A stretch of 64,000 nt of DNA from Ancylostoma caninum (GCA_037903475.1 JBAJFG010000004.1:2231001-2295000); one strand, 5' to 3'; positions 45,870-59,972 are shown, counted from the first letter of the stretch. Translations and numbers: made by a program. Notes: generated by a model from the sequence alone, not told the origin.

Positions 45870-48800
45870 AGCAATTTTCTTTTTCCTTACTTCTATTCGG
45901 CTACAATTTTTTAATCTTTTGCTCTCATTTTCTTTTGGGAATAGCAGCAGCTATAGAACCACGACTACACACTTCTGTTCCATGAGTTCTTGTCACTGTT
46001 ACCATCATTTCTTATTTTATGACTGAACTTCGGAGCTTGAACGTTGGTGTCTCTGCTCAACTTCATACAGGTGCGGTGTTTCTATGAAATTATGTGCGGA
46101 AAACCAGAGTTGATTGCAGTGCGATTGAAGTTTCTGAAAAGGTTCATCTAAAATAACCAAGCATAGTATTCTTTCAATTTGAAAAGTATTCTGGGCTTGT
46201 TCGATCGCCTGTATTTGTGCTGTAACACCAAAAAAAAATCTACGAGTAACTGTTTTATTTTGTAACACATCGAACGGAAAGTGTTTATTCAACCTCATCC
46301 ATGTCTGTTACCTTGGACAGAAACTCCATGTCTGGTAGTTTGGACAAAAACAAGAGTGTCAGATAGAAAGTGGTAAAACCTTAGAAGTAGTGGGAAACAC
46401 GGTTTCCCACGGGCACGCAAGTAATGTTTTAAACGAACATTTGACATTGATGAGGAGACGCGCCGTAATGTCATTTCGTTCTCGCTTTAGGCGGAATCGG
46501 CTTTGTGGATGATAAGTCGAGGACTGTTGTAGTGTACTAATGCGCGACAAATGTTTGCGTTCAGTTTTTGCCATAACGGCATTTATCATAGTGAAGTTTC
46601 TATGAGCTCATATGCATATATTAAAAATCTTGCAACTATCCGCTCATCGCTAATGAAACAGTTATCATGCATTTCATTCTTGAGATTGATGAAAAGACAA
46701 GGATAATTTCTGGTTACGTGGTCTTACAGATTTTTCAATCGAAGCGCTCAGACGATTATATTCAGGTCATTCTTGAGATGTTTGGGAGCTGACTTGTGCG
46801 CCCTAACAGTGTTATTTTGGAAACAATACCTATGTTAGTAGTTTACTCACAAACTGGTGCATTTGTCCGATACTGATGTACACTTTTTTTTTGCAAAACT
46901 TTCTTGTTACCGTATCGCGTTATGATTCTCGCATTTTGTTTTCTTTCACGTCATTGTTCACTTTTCCAAACATTTCTCATGCAGATGTATTCTGTTTGAC
47001 ATGCCCAGTTTAAACCCCAGTTTCTGCTGGTGTTGAGAAATTCCGAGTCACTGCAGCGGCCATAATAACACTGTCATCAAAAACTATTTGTATTTGTATG
47101 CATTCAAAGTTGTCCATTTCTGCCATTCTGCATAGATTGCCGTAGCTTTTTAAGAAGAATGTGCTTGTTCCGAAGCCTCATTGTTCTGGATTCTTTTATT
47201 GCATGCAATTGATACATGCATGACTCAGTGTTGCCGCAACCTAAGACCAACAGTTGTCACGAAATCGATCGGCTTCTGCTTTGCATCCGAACATCCAGCT
47301 ATCGCCGCAGCTATCACTCCTCATCTCATGATCAAGATGTTTCGAGAATTCTCCCACATATTTCTCGAGTTGCTTTGAGATTCTCGGTAGCTCTCAGGAA
47401 CGTTGTTGTTGGAAGCAGCTTAGTTCTATGCTGTGTTCTTAACCTTGTTCAGTTTCATCAATTAGGATTTGTCTGAGTTAAACTCTCCCAATCAGTGAGG
47501 GTTAAAACACTTATTCTAGAGTGGCAAAAAATCTCCTGTAATTGCGAATTTGAAGCGGTATTAATTGAATGAAGCTTCTAATTTGCTGCTGTCCCGAAAT
47601 CTCATTTGATAACGACTTTCTTTTTGTCGCAAAGCGCCTTCACCAGATCTTAACAAAACCGTACATTAGATGCAATACAATATGACAAAGTCGTAGCTGT
47701 TTTTCACCCATTCAGCTTGCCGGCAAAGAAGAAGCAATGAATTGGAATTTCTAAAAACCGCTGACTAAAAATTTAATGAATGAAATTCGTAAATAAGTTC
47801 ACACTTGCAATTCTGTTGTCTCGTTGGTGTAAAGTAAGAGCTTCTGAGGTTTACACTTTCATGAAAGGAGTTCTTAGCAGCATTATCGTTTTCTTCCAGT
47901 TTATTCCGGTAAAAATTTATTCCGGTGTGCTGAAAGAAATGTGCGTCGATTTTCCAAAGATCTGAATGCGATGGATATGACAAAGTTTCTTACCTCGAGT
48001 CACTTAGCTTGGACATAGATGTTAGGCTTTTCTTCCTCACTGAACAATACTAGACAGAATCGCAGGTTGTTCGAAAGTGTTATGGGTGATGCCAGTTGCA
48101 CTACACAGTCGCCATGGCTGCATGGATGCACCGTTGCCTTGACCTTATTCGGACGCAATTTCCAATTCAGGGATTACATCCGCACCACATCTGGTCGTTC
48201 AGTAAGGCGCTTCATGTTTTCTGAAAGAATCGAAATCCATTTGTTCACAATGCAATTGAGAATCGGACGATTTTATCATGGAACGGAAGCGTAACGTAAC
48301 CTCGTAACTACGTTTCCTTTGGTTTATTTCCGGTTCACCTCTGCATTCCGCTGTATGTGCAGGCAGTCGCATCTGGATTAATATTATATTCTTTTGCTTT
48401 GAGGACTTTGCCTTCCATCACTGCAACCACATGGTAGTCATGATCCAAAGAAGATCAATTTCCCCTTTTTTATTCACTCTGCTGGATTCTTCCAGTAGAA
48501 ATCATTTTCAAAACGGGCGTAGTCGTATACATACGCTACAGTCGTGTCATCCTTTTTTTGTTCGTAGTAGTTTGTACTATTATGCAGCCAGGATTAAATA
48601 ATTAAACTACTTTTCACTGAAATCATGTTATGACATTCTAATTACTAAGGGGTAAGATCTTTCAACGAGATGTAATATAGATTAAAAATTAAAAGCAGCG
48701 TGTCTGTCTATATCGTATCTATTAGCAACGTATCTAGCTATATTAAAAATTAAAAGCAACGTATCGCTCAATTGATAATCTTATTTTTAACAGAAATAAT

Positions 48801-49220
48801 TATGTCAATTTAATAATTTCTCTATTCCTCCAGTGATTTCGCAAACAACTAGGTACTGTCGTGGTCACCCTATTGGCAGCAGGTAGTGTTAATTGCTCGC
48901 TAGACCTTTGTTTTGTTTCGTCAACCTGTACGTGTGAATATCTATATTTCTTTTCTATAATTAAAGCATGTAAAGTGCATTGAATGAATAATAAATAAAA
49001 GCTTCAATGGCAGATCTTGAACTTTTGAAGTGATAACATCCTTTGAAGTGATTACAAATTTTAAACGTTTTGAATTGGCGCAAGTTACTGCGCGGTTGAT
49101 GCAGCAGCGATAATCGTGTATTACAGCGAATTAAGCCAATATACATGCATGATATGACTGGGTTTAGCCTCCTCCTCATAAACGCTTGAACTCTGATCAT
49201 CTTGGAACTCAGCGACTAGA
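45870..49220. other. Long AT-rich stretch upstream of gmps-1, no gene recognised
   Basis: Only short frames were seen. A small tandem duplication (ATTAAAAATTAAAAGCARCGT) is near 48680-48765. The last few hundred bases should include the gmps-1 promoter. A CTCAG acceptor-like site at 49211, 14 bp before the ATG, may be a trans-splice site. Confidence 0.35.
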
Positions 49221-49224
49221 GAAG

Positions 49225-52200
49225 ATGGGTATCAATGGAAAAAATGACGAACACAATGATATCGAGCGAGTTGCCGTGCTCGACTTTGGAGCTCAGTATG
49301 GGAAGGTAAGTTGTTTCACATTTTTGCCTTATAGTTAGCGTAAAAGAAGAGTTGAAGAGGAAAATGGCATTTGTTCACACTGTAATACCCTTCAGCTCTC
49401 ACGACGTTTAAGCATTTCGCGCTTCCTCAATTTCGAACAGAAGCTACCTCCTTATTTTTCTTTGTCTTCTAAATTACATATTTCACTTCTTACACTTTAT
49501 TAGCAGCACTGTATCTGCTCATCTAGGTCATCGATCGTCGAGTACGTGAAGCAAATGTTCTTTCTGAAATGTTTCCATTAAAAGCAAAAGCCAAGGACAT
49601 TCTGAGCAAGGGGAAGTTCAAGTAAGTATATTTTTGCAAGCTCTGTTCAACAACTCATGAGCTCTATTTAACATCAGATTCTATTTAGAGCCATAATTAT
49701 CTCTGGTGGTCCAAATTCGGTGTACGCAAAAGGAGCACCTCAGCTTGATCAAGAGATCTTCACCTGTGGTTTACCAGTACTGGGTATTTGCTATGGTTTT
49801 CAGGTGCTGAATTTAAATGCAAATTTTGCATTGCTCTCTCCCTCATTATTCTAGTTTTAGCTGTTGAATAAAGGACACGGTGGTGGTGTGGCAAAGGAGC
49901 AGGTCAGAGAAGACGGACAATGTACCGTGCGTCTAGATACGTCGTGTGAACTATTCCACGGGCTCAACGAGAGCGAACAGGTTTTCATTCTCGCTACTTT
50001 TATTGGTTTTAGTTCTGTTTGACTCTGAAATGCATTTTAAGGTACTCCTCACGCACGGAGACTCCGTAACGGAAGCGACAGTGGCACCAGGATTCCAAGT
50101 GGTTGCTACGAGTGGTGGACATGTTGCTGGTGAGTCAGAATTGTATTATTTAACAGTGTCTTCAAAAACAATCCAAAAGTTTTGCATATCAGCTGTCTAT
50201 TGCATCTTCCACGTTGTGTTCATTGATCCTGATGACTCCTGTTCTCTAGTTGTTTTCTATCTTATTTGAACTTGTGATTTATTACTGCTTTCATTTGTAG
50301 TTTTTCTTTTCATTTAAGTGGCTTCGTTCTTTGTTCAAAGAAATTCGGACTATTTGTTGAAACGGAAGACTGTTGACCCACTTAAAACTTGTTTTGTTTA
50401 CTTTCTATGTTTTGCTCTCTCATAGGCCTTACGTTTATCATGACTGACGTGGGTCTGAGCACATTTCTGTGATGACATTCAAAGCCTGCTCTTTAATGTT
50501 GCGAAAATACTCCTTTTGTTCTTATTACAACTTTACCCATTTCTTTCGCTCATGTGTATCAGTTTTTTTTCGGACTGTCTTTGGTTGATTGTTTCGCCCA
50601 AATAGCTTTAGTCGGTTACCCTATAAATTCCTGCTGTGTGGTCACAACACAAAATACTGCTGTAATTAGGGAATTCTGTAAATCTGGCATCTGTTTTAAT
50701 CATACTACATTAAGGGATTGCTTGTGCCGAGAAACGGCTATACGGAGTGCAGTTCCATCCCGAAGTCGACCTAACAATCAACGGTCGGAAAATATTCGAC
50801 AATTTCCTGTTTCGGATAGCGGGATGTTCTGGTGGTTACACATTAAGTAATCGAGAGCAGATGTGTATCGATGAAATTCGGAAAACAGTTGGAGAAAAGA
50901 AAGCACTGGTATGTTGTTGGATTTGTGTTTTTCTTTAGTTTCTTCATTGTTTACTAATCTGTTGACATTTTTTGTTACTCAGAGACAGTACAGGCTGACC
51001 CAAAAGTTTTTGGCCGGCGTTCAAGTGCTGCGAGAAATCTAGATGAGAAGCAATGATGGTCAAATTGAGGGAATGATTTACCAGGACCAGTGCCAACAAA
51101 ACTACCTTATTCCGATCTTAGAAGCCTGTTCCTTATTGGTGCAGCAGAGATGGAAACGTTCCAAAGCGGAATTGCTCCTGGGCGTTTGTGCGTCATCCAA
51201 ACCTTCCCCCCTAGATGCCGTTTAGAGGGTTTCCGCAGGGAGGCAGTCGTGCCGTAAATCCCAGCAGGATATTCTGTTTCAGAAACATTAGATTGGTCAA
51301 GGAGATTAAACGTAGGTTGTGAGAGAGTTGAAGACTAAGTGGGTATGGTGAGCATGCAGCCAACTTTGAAGAGATACGAAACGAATTTCCTTCCTGGTAG
51401 AGCACTCATCCCACCGATCGAGGATAACTCTGAGAACGTTATTAGCAATCAATCTCTAAGAGTCATCATGACATGAGTTCTACCCCGGAACTCCACTCCT
51501 ATTCAGTAAACTGTTCGATAAACACGCAAAAATGCCTTTTTTGAGGTCACTCTTCTCTTTGCGATAGTCTTACTGCCATAGTGGGCACCCTCAGCATTTT
51601 TGTACGATTTATTTCCTGATATCGATGGGAAATTTATGCTGCAAGTGGCTTTTCTCTTCAGCAGATCTTCTCACAGAAAGCTTCAGAGAACTTTTGTGAG
51701 ATGTGATGATGACGCGCAAATTTCCATGGGCAACTCCGCTATAGGATGTTTCCGGCTCTGCTATATCAGCAGAGAAACGACTTTGGAGGTCCAGTAAGAG
51801 CGTTTTTGCTGAAGGCACCCATGGTAAATCACCCTCCTAGTTTGGTCACGATCGTTCCCTATGTAACGTTTTTTTCTGCATTTAAAACCGGCGAAGGACT
51901 TTTGGGTCGCCCTGTATATGCATAGTGTTACTTCTTCTAGAGTGCGACCCCTTGTGCTCGAGATTTTTCGTAGCTAGAGCCTTCATATGTGGCTGATCAA
52001 AATTATCTCCTGTCGAGAAACATTGAATCGTATATTTATTCTGCGAAGAGTTATTGAGAGTTCTTTTGGTGCATGAGATGCAAACTTACGCAATGGCTGA
52101 TCAGTAGATTGTATCAAGCACGCTCAAGAAGGTTTTGAGAGAATTTTGAACCACTTAGAGTTCACTTTTTCCCTGCAGAAAGGAGCTGAAGACAAGCTTC

Positions 52201-55200
52201 TTCGCTTTCTTGTAGTAAATTATGCATATCAGATGTTGTCGTTGTCTCAATTTTTGAGCTTTTCAGGTCCTCGTCTCCGGCGGTGTTGATTCCTCTGTGT
52301 GCGCAGCGTTGTTGAACCGAGCTCTTGGACCACAGCGCGTCACTGCCATACACATTGATAACGGATTCATGAGAAAAGACGAAAGTGACCATGTTGTTAA
52401 GAGCCTCAAAGCTATCGATCTCCCTGTTCATAGTAAGAGGAGTTTCTATTCTATTTAGTAACGCTTGAAGCTCATCAGTACCATTTAATTCTTCAATTCA
52501 TCAGTACCATTTAATTCTTCAATGTTGCAGGAGAATATGCTGGTTTGATATTCATGGTTGGAACTGTTTCCGGCAAGCATGGTGATAGCGAGCCTTTGGA
52601 CAGGACAGTAGATCCAGAAATTAAGCGCCAAATAATTGGGAATACATTTATACGAGTCAAGGATCGGGTCATGGACGAGGTAGCTCAGTCATAATAATCT
52701 GTTTTTACTCACAATCTACGATAGCAGTTTTTCATACCTTTGTTGTATAAATTCAAAGTCGTTCATATTTCAGTTGAAACTGAAAAAGGAGGACTACTTC
52801 CTCGCTCAAGGGACGCTGAGACCGGACCTGATTGAAAGCGCAAGTGAACTAGCAAGTGGACACGCTGATACGATAAAGACACATCACAATGATACGGCTC
52901 TTGTAAGAGAATTGCGTGCCACTGTAAGTTTATCAAACATGCATTATTCTTATTGGATTTTCCGAATTCAAGGGAAAAAAACGAAAGCACTCGTCAGTCA
53001 TCTGACATAGATCTAACTCCAACATTTTCATCCTAGCGAAAGCCGTCCACAGCCACATGCTCCAAACAGTTGTACATTGATTGGAACTTAACTAGTCACA
53101 GATACTTATAGCTCTGATCAAGTCATGCTTCTGTCGTATTGATTCGTCATGTTCTTCTTTAGGGTCGCGTCATCGAGCCTTTGAAAGATTTCCACAAAGA
53201 TGAAGTTCGTGAGCTTGGTCGATCTCTAGGTCTACCTGATGAACTTGTTGATCGGCAACCGTTTCCTGGACCAGGGCTGGCAATACGAATTATCTGCGCT
53301 CAAGTGAGTCATCAACTTATAATTATCATTTTTCAGTGACGAAGTAGGGAGTTTTTAAAACTCGAACGCAGTGCTCTTTTTTTCAACGTGAATCTAATAA
53401 TGGTCTACCATTTTTACGGTTTTTTTCTACGCTTTGTTGCTCTTGTTTTCTCTAGGTTCCATGTTTCAAATCTTAATGAGCATATCATTCTGAATGCACG
53501 TCCCCGGAGAACATTTATACATACAAGTGTTCAACTCCATATACTGAAAAGAATGCGAAAATTGGCTGCAGTTGGCTAACAAGCTTGTGTATATTTCATT
53601 TCCTGCATTATTAGGGATGAGTTCGGTAGAGAAAAGCTTCGTTGTTTTTTTTTTTGTTGCCGCGCTTCGCAGATAGCTGAATTCGCTTGTCTCTTTTATT
53701 TTTGTTTGCAGAAACCACATATATGCAGCGATTTCGGTACTACTCATCAGTGTTTGAACGTGCTGACCAATTTATCACGCCAGCCCACTACACCATTTGA
53801 GGAGGAGTACAGAGAGAAGGTGATACCTGTTAGTGATTGATTCAAAACATGGGTGATATCAGCTATATCTACAGATGCTTGCGGCTATGAGCGGATGGGA
53901 AATCTCAGAGCTTTTATCACAGTCATTTGCGATTCACTCCACGTTGCTGCCCATTAAAAGCGTTGGAGTTCAAGGCGATAGCCGGTGAGCAATCCAGCTA
54001 CGTTCAGGACATTTTTGTCATTTTCAAAAGGTTTTCTTCATCTCAGCTCATACTCCTTTTGTACATTTTAGCTCATACTCCTATGTCGCTGCATTATCCA
54101 GTGCACAGACCCCGATTCCTTGGCAGTTGCTCTCTCGTTACGCTACCGTTATACCGAAGCTATTGCACAATATTAATAGGCAAGTTTTAACGGCTGTAAT
54201 ATTTTCAACGAGTGGTCCGTCAATACATATTTTATGAGTTGCCCGAATGATTTTGGACGGACAATTTTCTCGATGTTATGGGAATTATGACTTGTTATCA
54301 ATCTATTTTCTTTCACTAAAACGTGTTTTAGAGTTGTTTATGTGTTTGGAGACCCGGTTGTATATCCTGTAACGACAATTACTCCAACGTACTTGAATGC
54401 ATTTACCGTCAGGACGCTACAGGAGGTGAGACCTTTCGCACATATTCTGCTTTTTGAAGCTGTTGCTATTTTGTTAATGAAGCGTTTGCGATCTCATGAT
54501 CTCTATAACGGAAGAACCCACTTCTACGAGACAGTCTTTTCCCTTTGTTTTGCATATTTTCTTTTTTTTTTTGCTGAAAAGTTTGATGTATATGTGTGGA
54601 GCTCGGGTGGTCTTCTTTTTCTTTTTATCGAAGCGATCATGCAGGTCTCTCCCGGCCAGTTTTCACCTCCGTTGAGCTTTTTGAGCTGTTAAACAATAGA
54701 GCTGGGAGACGACGATTCTTCTGCTAATTTTCAAGTAGTCGAAGATACGTCCTTTCCCCGCTCGCCTGGAAATGAAGACGGAAGATCCAAGATTTGCATC
54801 CATTGTTCAAGAAGAATTAGTCATAGCAACACTGCCATATTTATCACGAAAGTATCTGTCCAGAAAAGCTTGTCCTACAACTCCCAGTTCTTTCAGTTTT
54901 TGTTTCAGGCAGATCATCTTGCAACCGAGGCGCTGCACGGTAGGCGAATGGATGGTAGTCGTGATCCGAATTTGGTGGACTTGAGCAAAAAAGTGCAACA
55001 GGTGTGCACTCTTCACTCTACCTGGTCTTTATTTCCACTTTCCTCTCTTTTTCTTATGAAATAGAGAGTGGTCATTCATTGATAATAGACAAGTTGCTGT
55101 TTACTAATGTTTTTTTTTTTCGCGTTTTCTTGTTTCACCTAAGATCGCGAATTCTGAATTGTATCACTTGAGTTTTTGTTTTATTGGAATTCTTTTTTTT

Positions 55201-56550
55201 TGCAAGAAATGGCGACTTAACCACAGACCGCATTTGCCTATTTCATAACCTAATTATCGATGGGAAGTCTTCATCTGTGGTACAGTCTGATATAGTTCTT
55301 CATCGTATTTACTTTTTTCCACTACAGATGCCAGTTGTTATGGTTCCCATCCATTTCGATCGTCCACCCAATGAAGTGAACTCATACAAACGCTCTTTTG
55401 TGCTACGGCCATTCATCACTGCTGATTTCATGACTGGTCTCGCAGCTCTACCAGGGAGAGATATTCCTGAGAAGGTAAGCTTCAGCTGTTCTGTTTTGAA
55501 CTTTTTTTTATTTTATGGCTCCACATGGTTCATTTTTTATTGTTTACACTCTTCTACAACATTGGCACAATAAATGTCTAGCCTTCCGTACGAAGAGTTC
55601 ACATCTCCATTGAACAGCTTCGCCAGCGAGGTCGTTACCAGAGCAGCCTTTGAGTTTTGCCAATTCGTCTATCCAATGCATCGTGCGTCGGCCCGCTTCT
55701 TTTTCCGCTTGGTGTCCAGTCAGTTGCTACTCGAGTGCATGACTCGCTGCTAGACTTCCGAGATATTTCTGCCGCATACCTCCATTTTCTAGAGCCGAGG
55801 AAATCCAATTTTTGGGATTCCATCGAAAATTGAAGCTTTTCATTCCACCGAAAAATTGGGATAGGATTAGAAGGGATAGGGGTATGTCAGTAGAAACAGA
55901 TGTTCTCGAGCAGCACAAGACTGTTATTATTAAAGGACGCTCTTTCATGTAGGAGCAAATGAGTCGCGCGAAAACTCGGCTGCGAACGGAACTGGAATTG
56001 CTTCTGTTTAAAGTTTTCTTGGAGCGTGCAACTAATTTCAGTGCCTTCATTCCTTAGCTAAAATGTGATGAGTAAGAATTTAGCTCCGAATCTTTTTTAA
56101 CATTGAGTAGTACAAGAAAACTGGCTCATGTGGTGACTCAAAATGTCCTTTTTCCTACATTAACTTCGGGTGACCACAGAGGAATGTATCGGGTAACTTG
56201 CCGTGCCTCGCCCGTGTATACCTTTGACTAGACTGCTTCAAGCACAATGGATCGCACTTGCTCCAAAGTGCCAGGATCTCGCTATAGTTAAATTCTGCAA
56301 CGTGAACGACATATTCACATGTAACTGTCTTCAAATGAATAAAATGAATTACTAAGAATTCTTGAGATGGACCGTAGCAGTTTCATATTCAATCTTTCTG
56401 TTTTGACTTATTTTGAACTTTTGTGACTTGTAATGTTTATTGCAGAGTGTGATGGAAATGGTACGACGAATAACGACTCATGTAAAGGGCACGTCGCGAG
56501 TCATGATCGACTTAACTAGTAAGCCACCTGGAACGACGGAATGGGAGTGA
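49225..56550 (+). CDS. gmps-1: GMP synthase (glutamine-hydrolysing), 17 exons
   Basis: It converts XMP to GMP using glutamine and ATP in purine synthesis (cytosol). Exons: 49225-49305, 49527-49621, 49689-49803, 49861-49980, 50042-50129, 50715-50908, 52267-52432, 52531-52679, 52774-52923, 53163-53303, 53712-53819, 53875-53984, 54072-54179, 54332-54425, 54909-55001, 55328-55474, 56446-56550. Phases close throughout, giving 687 residues (human about 693). The glutaminase half has [12 protein letters not shown], the nucleophile Cys in [11 protein letters not shown] (exon 3) and YGVQFHPEV with the His/Glu pair (exon 6). The ATP pyrophosphatase half has the PP-loop SGGVDSS (exon 7) and [12 protein letters not shown] (exon 10). 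It ends [12 protein letters not shown], the classic eukaryotic C-terminus. Intron 13 appears to use a GC donor (AATAG|GCAAG). Intron 6, between the two domains, holds a mariner-like insertion. The start was chosen as the first ATG before the conserved block. Confidence 0.97.
50991..51914. mobile_element. 924-bp mariner-like element in gmps-1 intron 6
   Basis: CAGGCTGACCCAAAAGTTTT at the left and its near-complement ACTTTTGGGTCGCCCTG at the right are terminal inverted repeats, flanked by TA (50989-50990, 51915-51916). Ends of the type CAGG-TGACCCAAAAGT are common in mariner/Tc1 elements. No intact transposase is recognised, so it is non-autonomous or decayed. Confidence 0.82.
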
Positions 56551-59264
56551 TTTGGCTGAGCTTTCGCGATCCGAAACTCAATTATCACACTGGTGCTATT
56601 TGGACCACGCCTTTGTTCGATAATATTTTCTCATATCGATATTGTTTCCCGGACAATACTAATGTAATCGTTCGTTCCAATATTTTCGATCCTTATAACA
56701 AATGTATATAATTATAGGGGCAATAACTCTATTTGCGAGGGATTAGGTAGGTTGCTTAGTGAACTTGTTTAGTCACCGTTGTTGTTCGAAAGTTTTGTGG
56801 ATATTGTTGACCGCTTGATCACCGAACGTGGAAGTCGTCCGCTCAAGTCCTGCATTTGTTGTCCGTTATAGTCTGTAGCATTATTCGAAATTTTCGTCGG
56901 ATTTAACTGTTTTATGCAGATATTTCAATCTCTTAGACTTGCCGCCAGTGTTATTCTGACGCTGTCAGTCTCAAATGTTTTCAGAAAGGAGATTCTCACA
57001 TTTTCAGATTTCACATCACATCGTTTGATTGTTAGATTATTTCCCCACCTCGTTTATACATTCCATCCTTCACTTGACATAGGCTCGCATTTGTACGATG
57101 TGGGGAACATGGATTTGTGCTTGGTAGTGTTAAGAGCAGTCAGATGGTGGTGCAAAGGAGTCCCAGTTCAAGAGCAAGTACTTATCAAATACGGGCACTT
57201 CTTCGTGGCAGCTTCTGACTGCGCTTAATGTCTATTAAGATTCTAGTTACGTGGTTGTTAATGTTAACGTTTTAGATTGCCTTTATATTGGAAAGTTCTT
57301 CTTTTATGGAATTGTTGACATTCCCGGTTTCGCATAGCCGAAATGACGCATCCGTTCATAGGCTATCTTGCTGTTGAATAGAAGATGAAAGTTATGCTCC
57401 TGAAAGGTGTACTGTTGATTGGAACATCCTCTCCGCCCTTGCGGTATTCCAGATATTTTCGTGTTATTCGGTCTGAAAATCTGTTGGATTGAAGCTAGGT
57501 GTAGTGTAGATCACCACAAGGACTAAGACGAATTAAGAAACAAAGCTATTGATCCAGCAGAAGCGGATTGTGTGCCAGTATAAATTGCTGCGCCAACAAT
57601 TTCTGAATTTCGTGTTCCGTCTAAGGTTCCCATGCACATTCGAGGTTGAAGACGGTGTTACAGCCGAAGTCAAGAAGGTGGCTGGAAGCCTAGTTGACTA
57701 TTTAGCACAGAGCTATCACTCACGAGCGGAATCGAAACTTATGTCGTCTTTACTACAGATTTGCTTGTACACTGTCCATGTCTTCGTGAACCACTTCACC
57801 TTGGATTGATGAATAATTGTTCTTTTGCATTACTTGGTGTAAATAGCTTGTTTTAATCGCTTTTCATCTTATATTTTGCGATTTTTTCTTGGTTCCCTCT
57901 ATTTTGCAATACGTCTACCTTCATTCCGCACTAGCTAGGATGAGCAAAAGCTTTTCATTAGCATGCTGTTCGTTCTTTGAAATAATTGGAAATTAATACC
58001 ATCTTATTTGATTTAGTGAGGCTGTCAGGTTTTTGGTTTTTGCCTGCTCTGTTCAACTTACTCAGTTTCACGCGATCGTGTCATTTTCTTTTTGCTGGTT
58101 TGAAGGAACTTTCCTGAGCATTTCTCATTTTCCTACATATTTTTCTGGCTTTGTTGCTTCAGTCAACCGTCCTATCCGAGAAAATAGTGGGGCATGTGTC
58201 AAAAATTACGGGATCTTTAGAACTACCCGATGTGATGTCCTTCGGATCCATTTTTACAGCTCTACTGAAAGCTGTTGAGGATTCTTCAGCGAATGCTGTT
58301 CTCTCGATCTCAGCAACTTGAACTTCAGCTACTTTTCAGATCTCTTCTTTGTCTGTAAATCCTTATTTTGACTCTTAAGGTCGTTTGTCCGACTGTTACT
58401 TCTGCTAGCCACGTTGTTCTTGGTTGAGTTTACTTCACAAGAAATTGACTCAGATCCCTTAGAGATATGGTCTGGTCCAAATTCTTTCTACTACAAAGCT
58501 ACTTTGATTTTAAGCTATGTTCGCTTTTCTTGTAATATAGCCAAATCCTCTATTCTCTCCATTCTTTCCCAACAGCGTTAGGGATGATTAAGGTCATTTG
58601 GGTGTTCTGTTGCTCTTTCTTTCTATGCTTCGCAACCTTATTTTTTTCTACCATAGGATCTGTTGCTCGACTCCGTTCACTTCATGATAGGGTGGCGAAG
58701 ATGTAAACTTTTGTTTTTCGTCTGGAGACACTTTTCCAAGGATGGTTGATCTAAACGCGGGAAAGTGTGCAGCAATTGCAGAGGGTGGCGAGAAAGGCGG
58801 GTAATAAACAACCATTGTCGCGTTTGAAACATACTATAACTCATTGGCTGGTTGTACGGCCTTCACGCTTTTGTTGGGTTTGACCAGACTGAATCACCAG
58901 CCGGTCTGGAATTTTTGGACATAGGAACCAGTCGCGCAATCACGGACGACCGAGCACAACCATCTTTATTTTTGAAATATATAGTTTTTCTATTAATTCT
59001 AATGAGATTTCTCTGAACCGCCCTTATGTTGCGGAGGCACCGTTTCATTTTGGGGAGATAAATCCTCACGAAAAAGGAATCCTGCTGTTGACCGGTATTT
59101 ATTTATGTAATTCCAACAGCTCCAGTCTTCTCTGAACGGAACACTGCTATTATATTATTAATTTCACTTATACGTCCTGGCAGCCACGCCAGCCACAGCC
59201 ACGCACATTATTGGTTCTATCTAACATACTACTGCAATTACCGGTTTAGAGGTTGAATTCAGAT
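56551..59264. other. 3' flank of gmps-1; two open frames of unknown meaning
   Basis: Frames at 56914-57228 and about 57630-57809 (the second with CTFEVEDGVTAEVKKVAGSL) look somewhat protein-like, but I found no splice partners and no family. A clear polyadenylation signal after the gmps-1 stop was not identified. Confidence 0.3.
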
Positions 59265-59659
59265 ATGGAAGTGCTGAATGGTCAAGTTACTTTGTTAACA
59301 AATTTTGAAGTTCTCAATCTCGTCAACGAGGTCAAGAAACAAGAAGATAAAAAGGCGAAGAATGATCGAAGCAAGCACCTGTCAACGGTTCTGTATGAGG
59401 TACGTTCAGCTGACTTTTATTACACTTCACGTTGCAGTTCAATATTCATTGTTTAGACCACAAAATATCTTAAATCTACTCCTGCGCAAGAGCAGAGTGT
59501 GGAATCTATCGAGAAATTGATCCGCGCTGTTGCTTCATATAAGGTAAAAACGTGCCCTTCAATCCTTATTTTGTTTGGTGCAATTAAGCAGTTCACTTTC
59601 AGTTGACAGCTGCAGAAACGATGCAGTTAATTAACCTTCGTCCCACAACAGCCGCTGAG
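59265..59659 (+). CDS. crcp: RNA polymerase III subunit RPC9/CRCP, first three exons
   Basis: Exons 59265-59399 (MEVLNGQVTLLTNFEVLNLV, ending LSTVLYE), 59457-59543 (TTKYLKSTPAQEQS, LIRAVASYK) and 59603-59659 (LTAAETMQLINLRPTTAAE), all in phase 0 with GT-AG ends, give 93 residues. This matches the N-terminal two thirds of the Rpb4-like subunit RPC9, which pairs with RPC8 in the Pol III stalk (human about 148 residues: LLSNYEV, ITYET-KY, LTKAEKLQLLNHRP, VEIQLMVE). The remaining exons are not found before 64000. The following intron would have to span a Helitron and at least half an LTR retrotransposon; otherwise the gene is truncated. ATG at 59265 follows a TTCAG acceptor-like site. Confidence 0.88.
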
Positions 59660-59972
59660 GTAAGTGTAACATTGCACAAGTTCTCAAACCAAGCAGAACA
59701 GGCTATCAAACAAACTTTCGCACTCTTCATTTCCTAGCACTGCGCAGTCTTTACAATATCCATTTACTCAAACAATCCTCGGTTTGCTTGGTGAGCGTCA
59801 CTTCATCTAAATGAGGATAATGAATTACACAAGAATCCGGAGTAATCAATCTTTGTTGTAGTTTATATCAGCTCCGACAGCTGTGATTCTATTTTTAATT
59901 CTATTCAAAATGGAAAAAATGGAAGTCAAATACAATCAACACAACAACAACGAAATACACATTTAAGGATCA

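Noticed and set aside
56914..57228. 104-codon frame downstream of gmps-1
   Set aside because: Hydrophobic composition typical of T-rich noncoding sequence; no splice context and no family.
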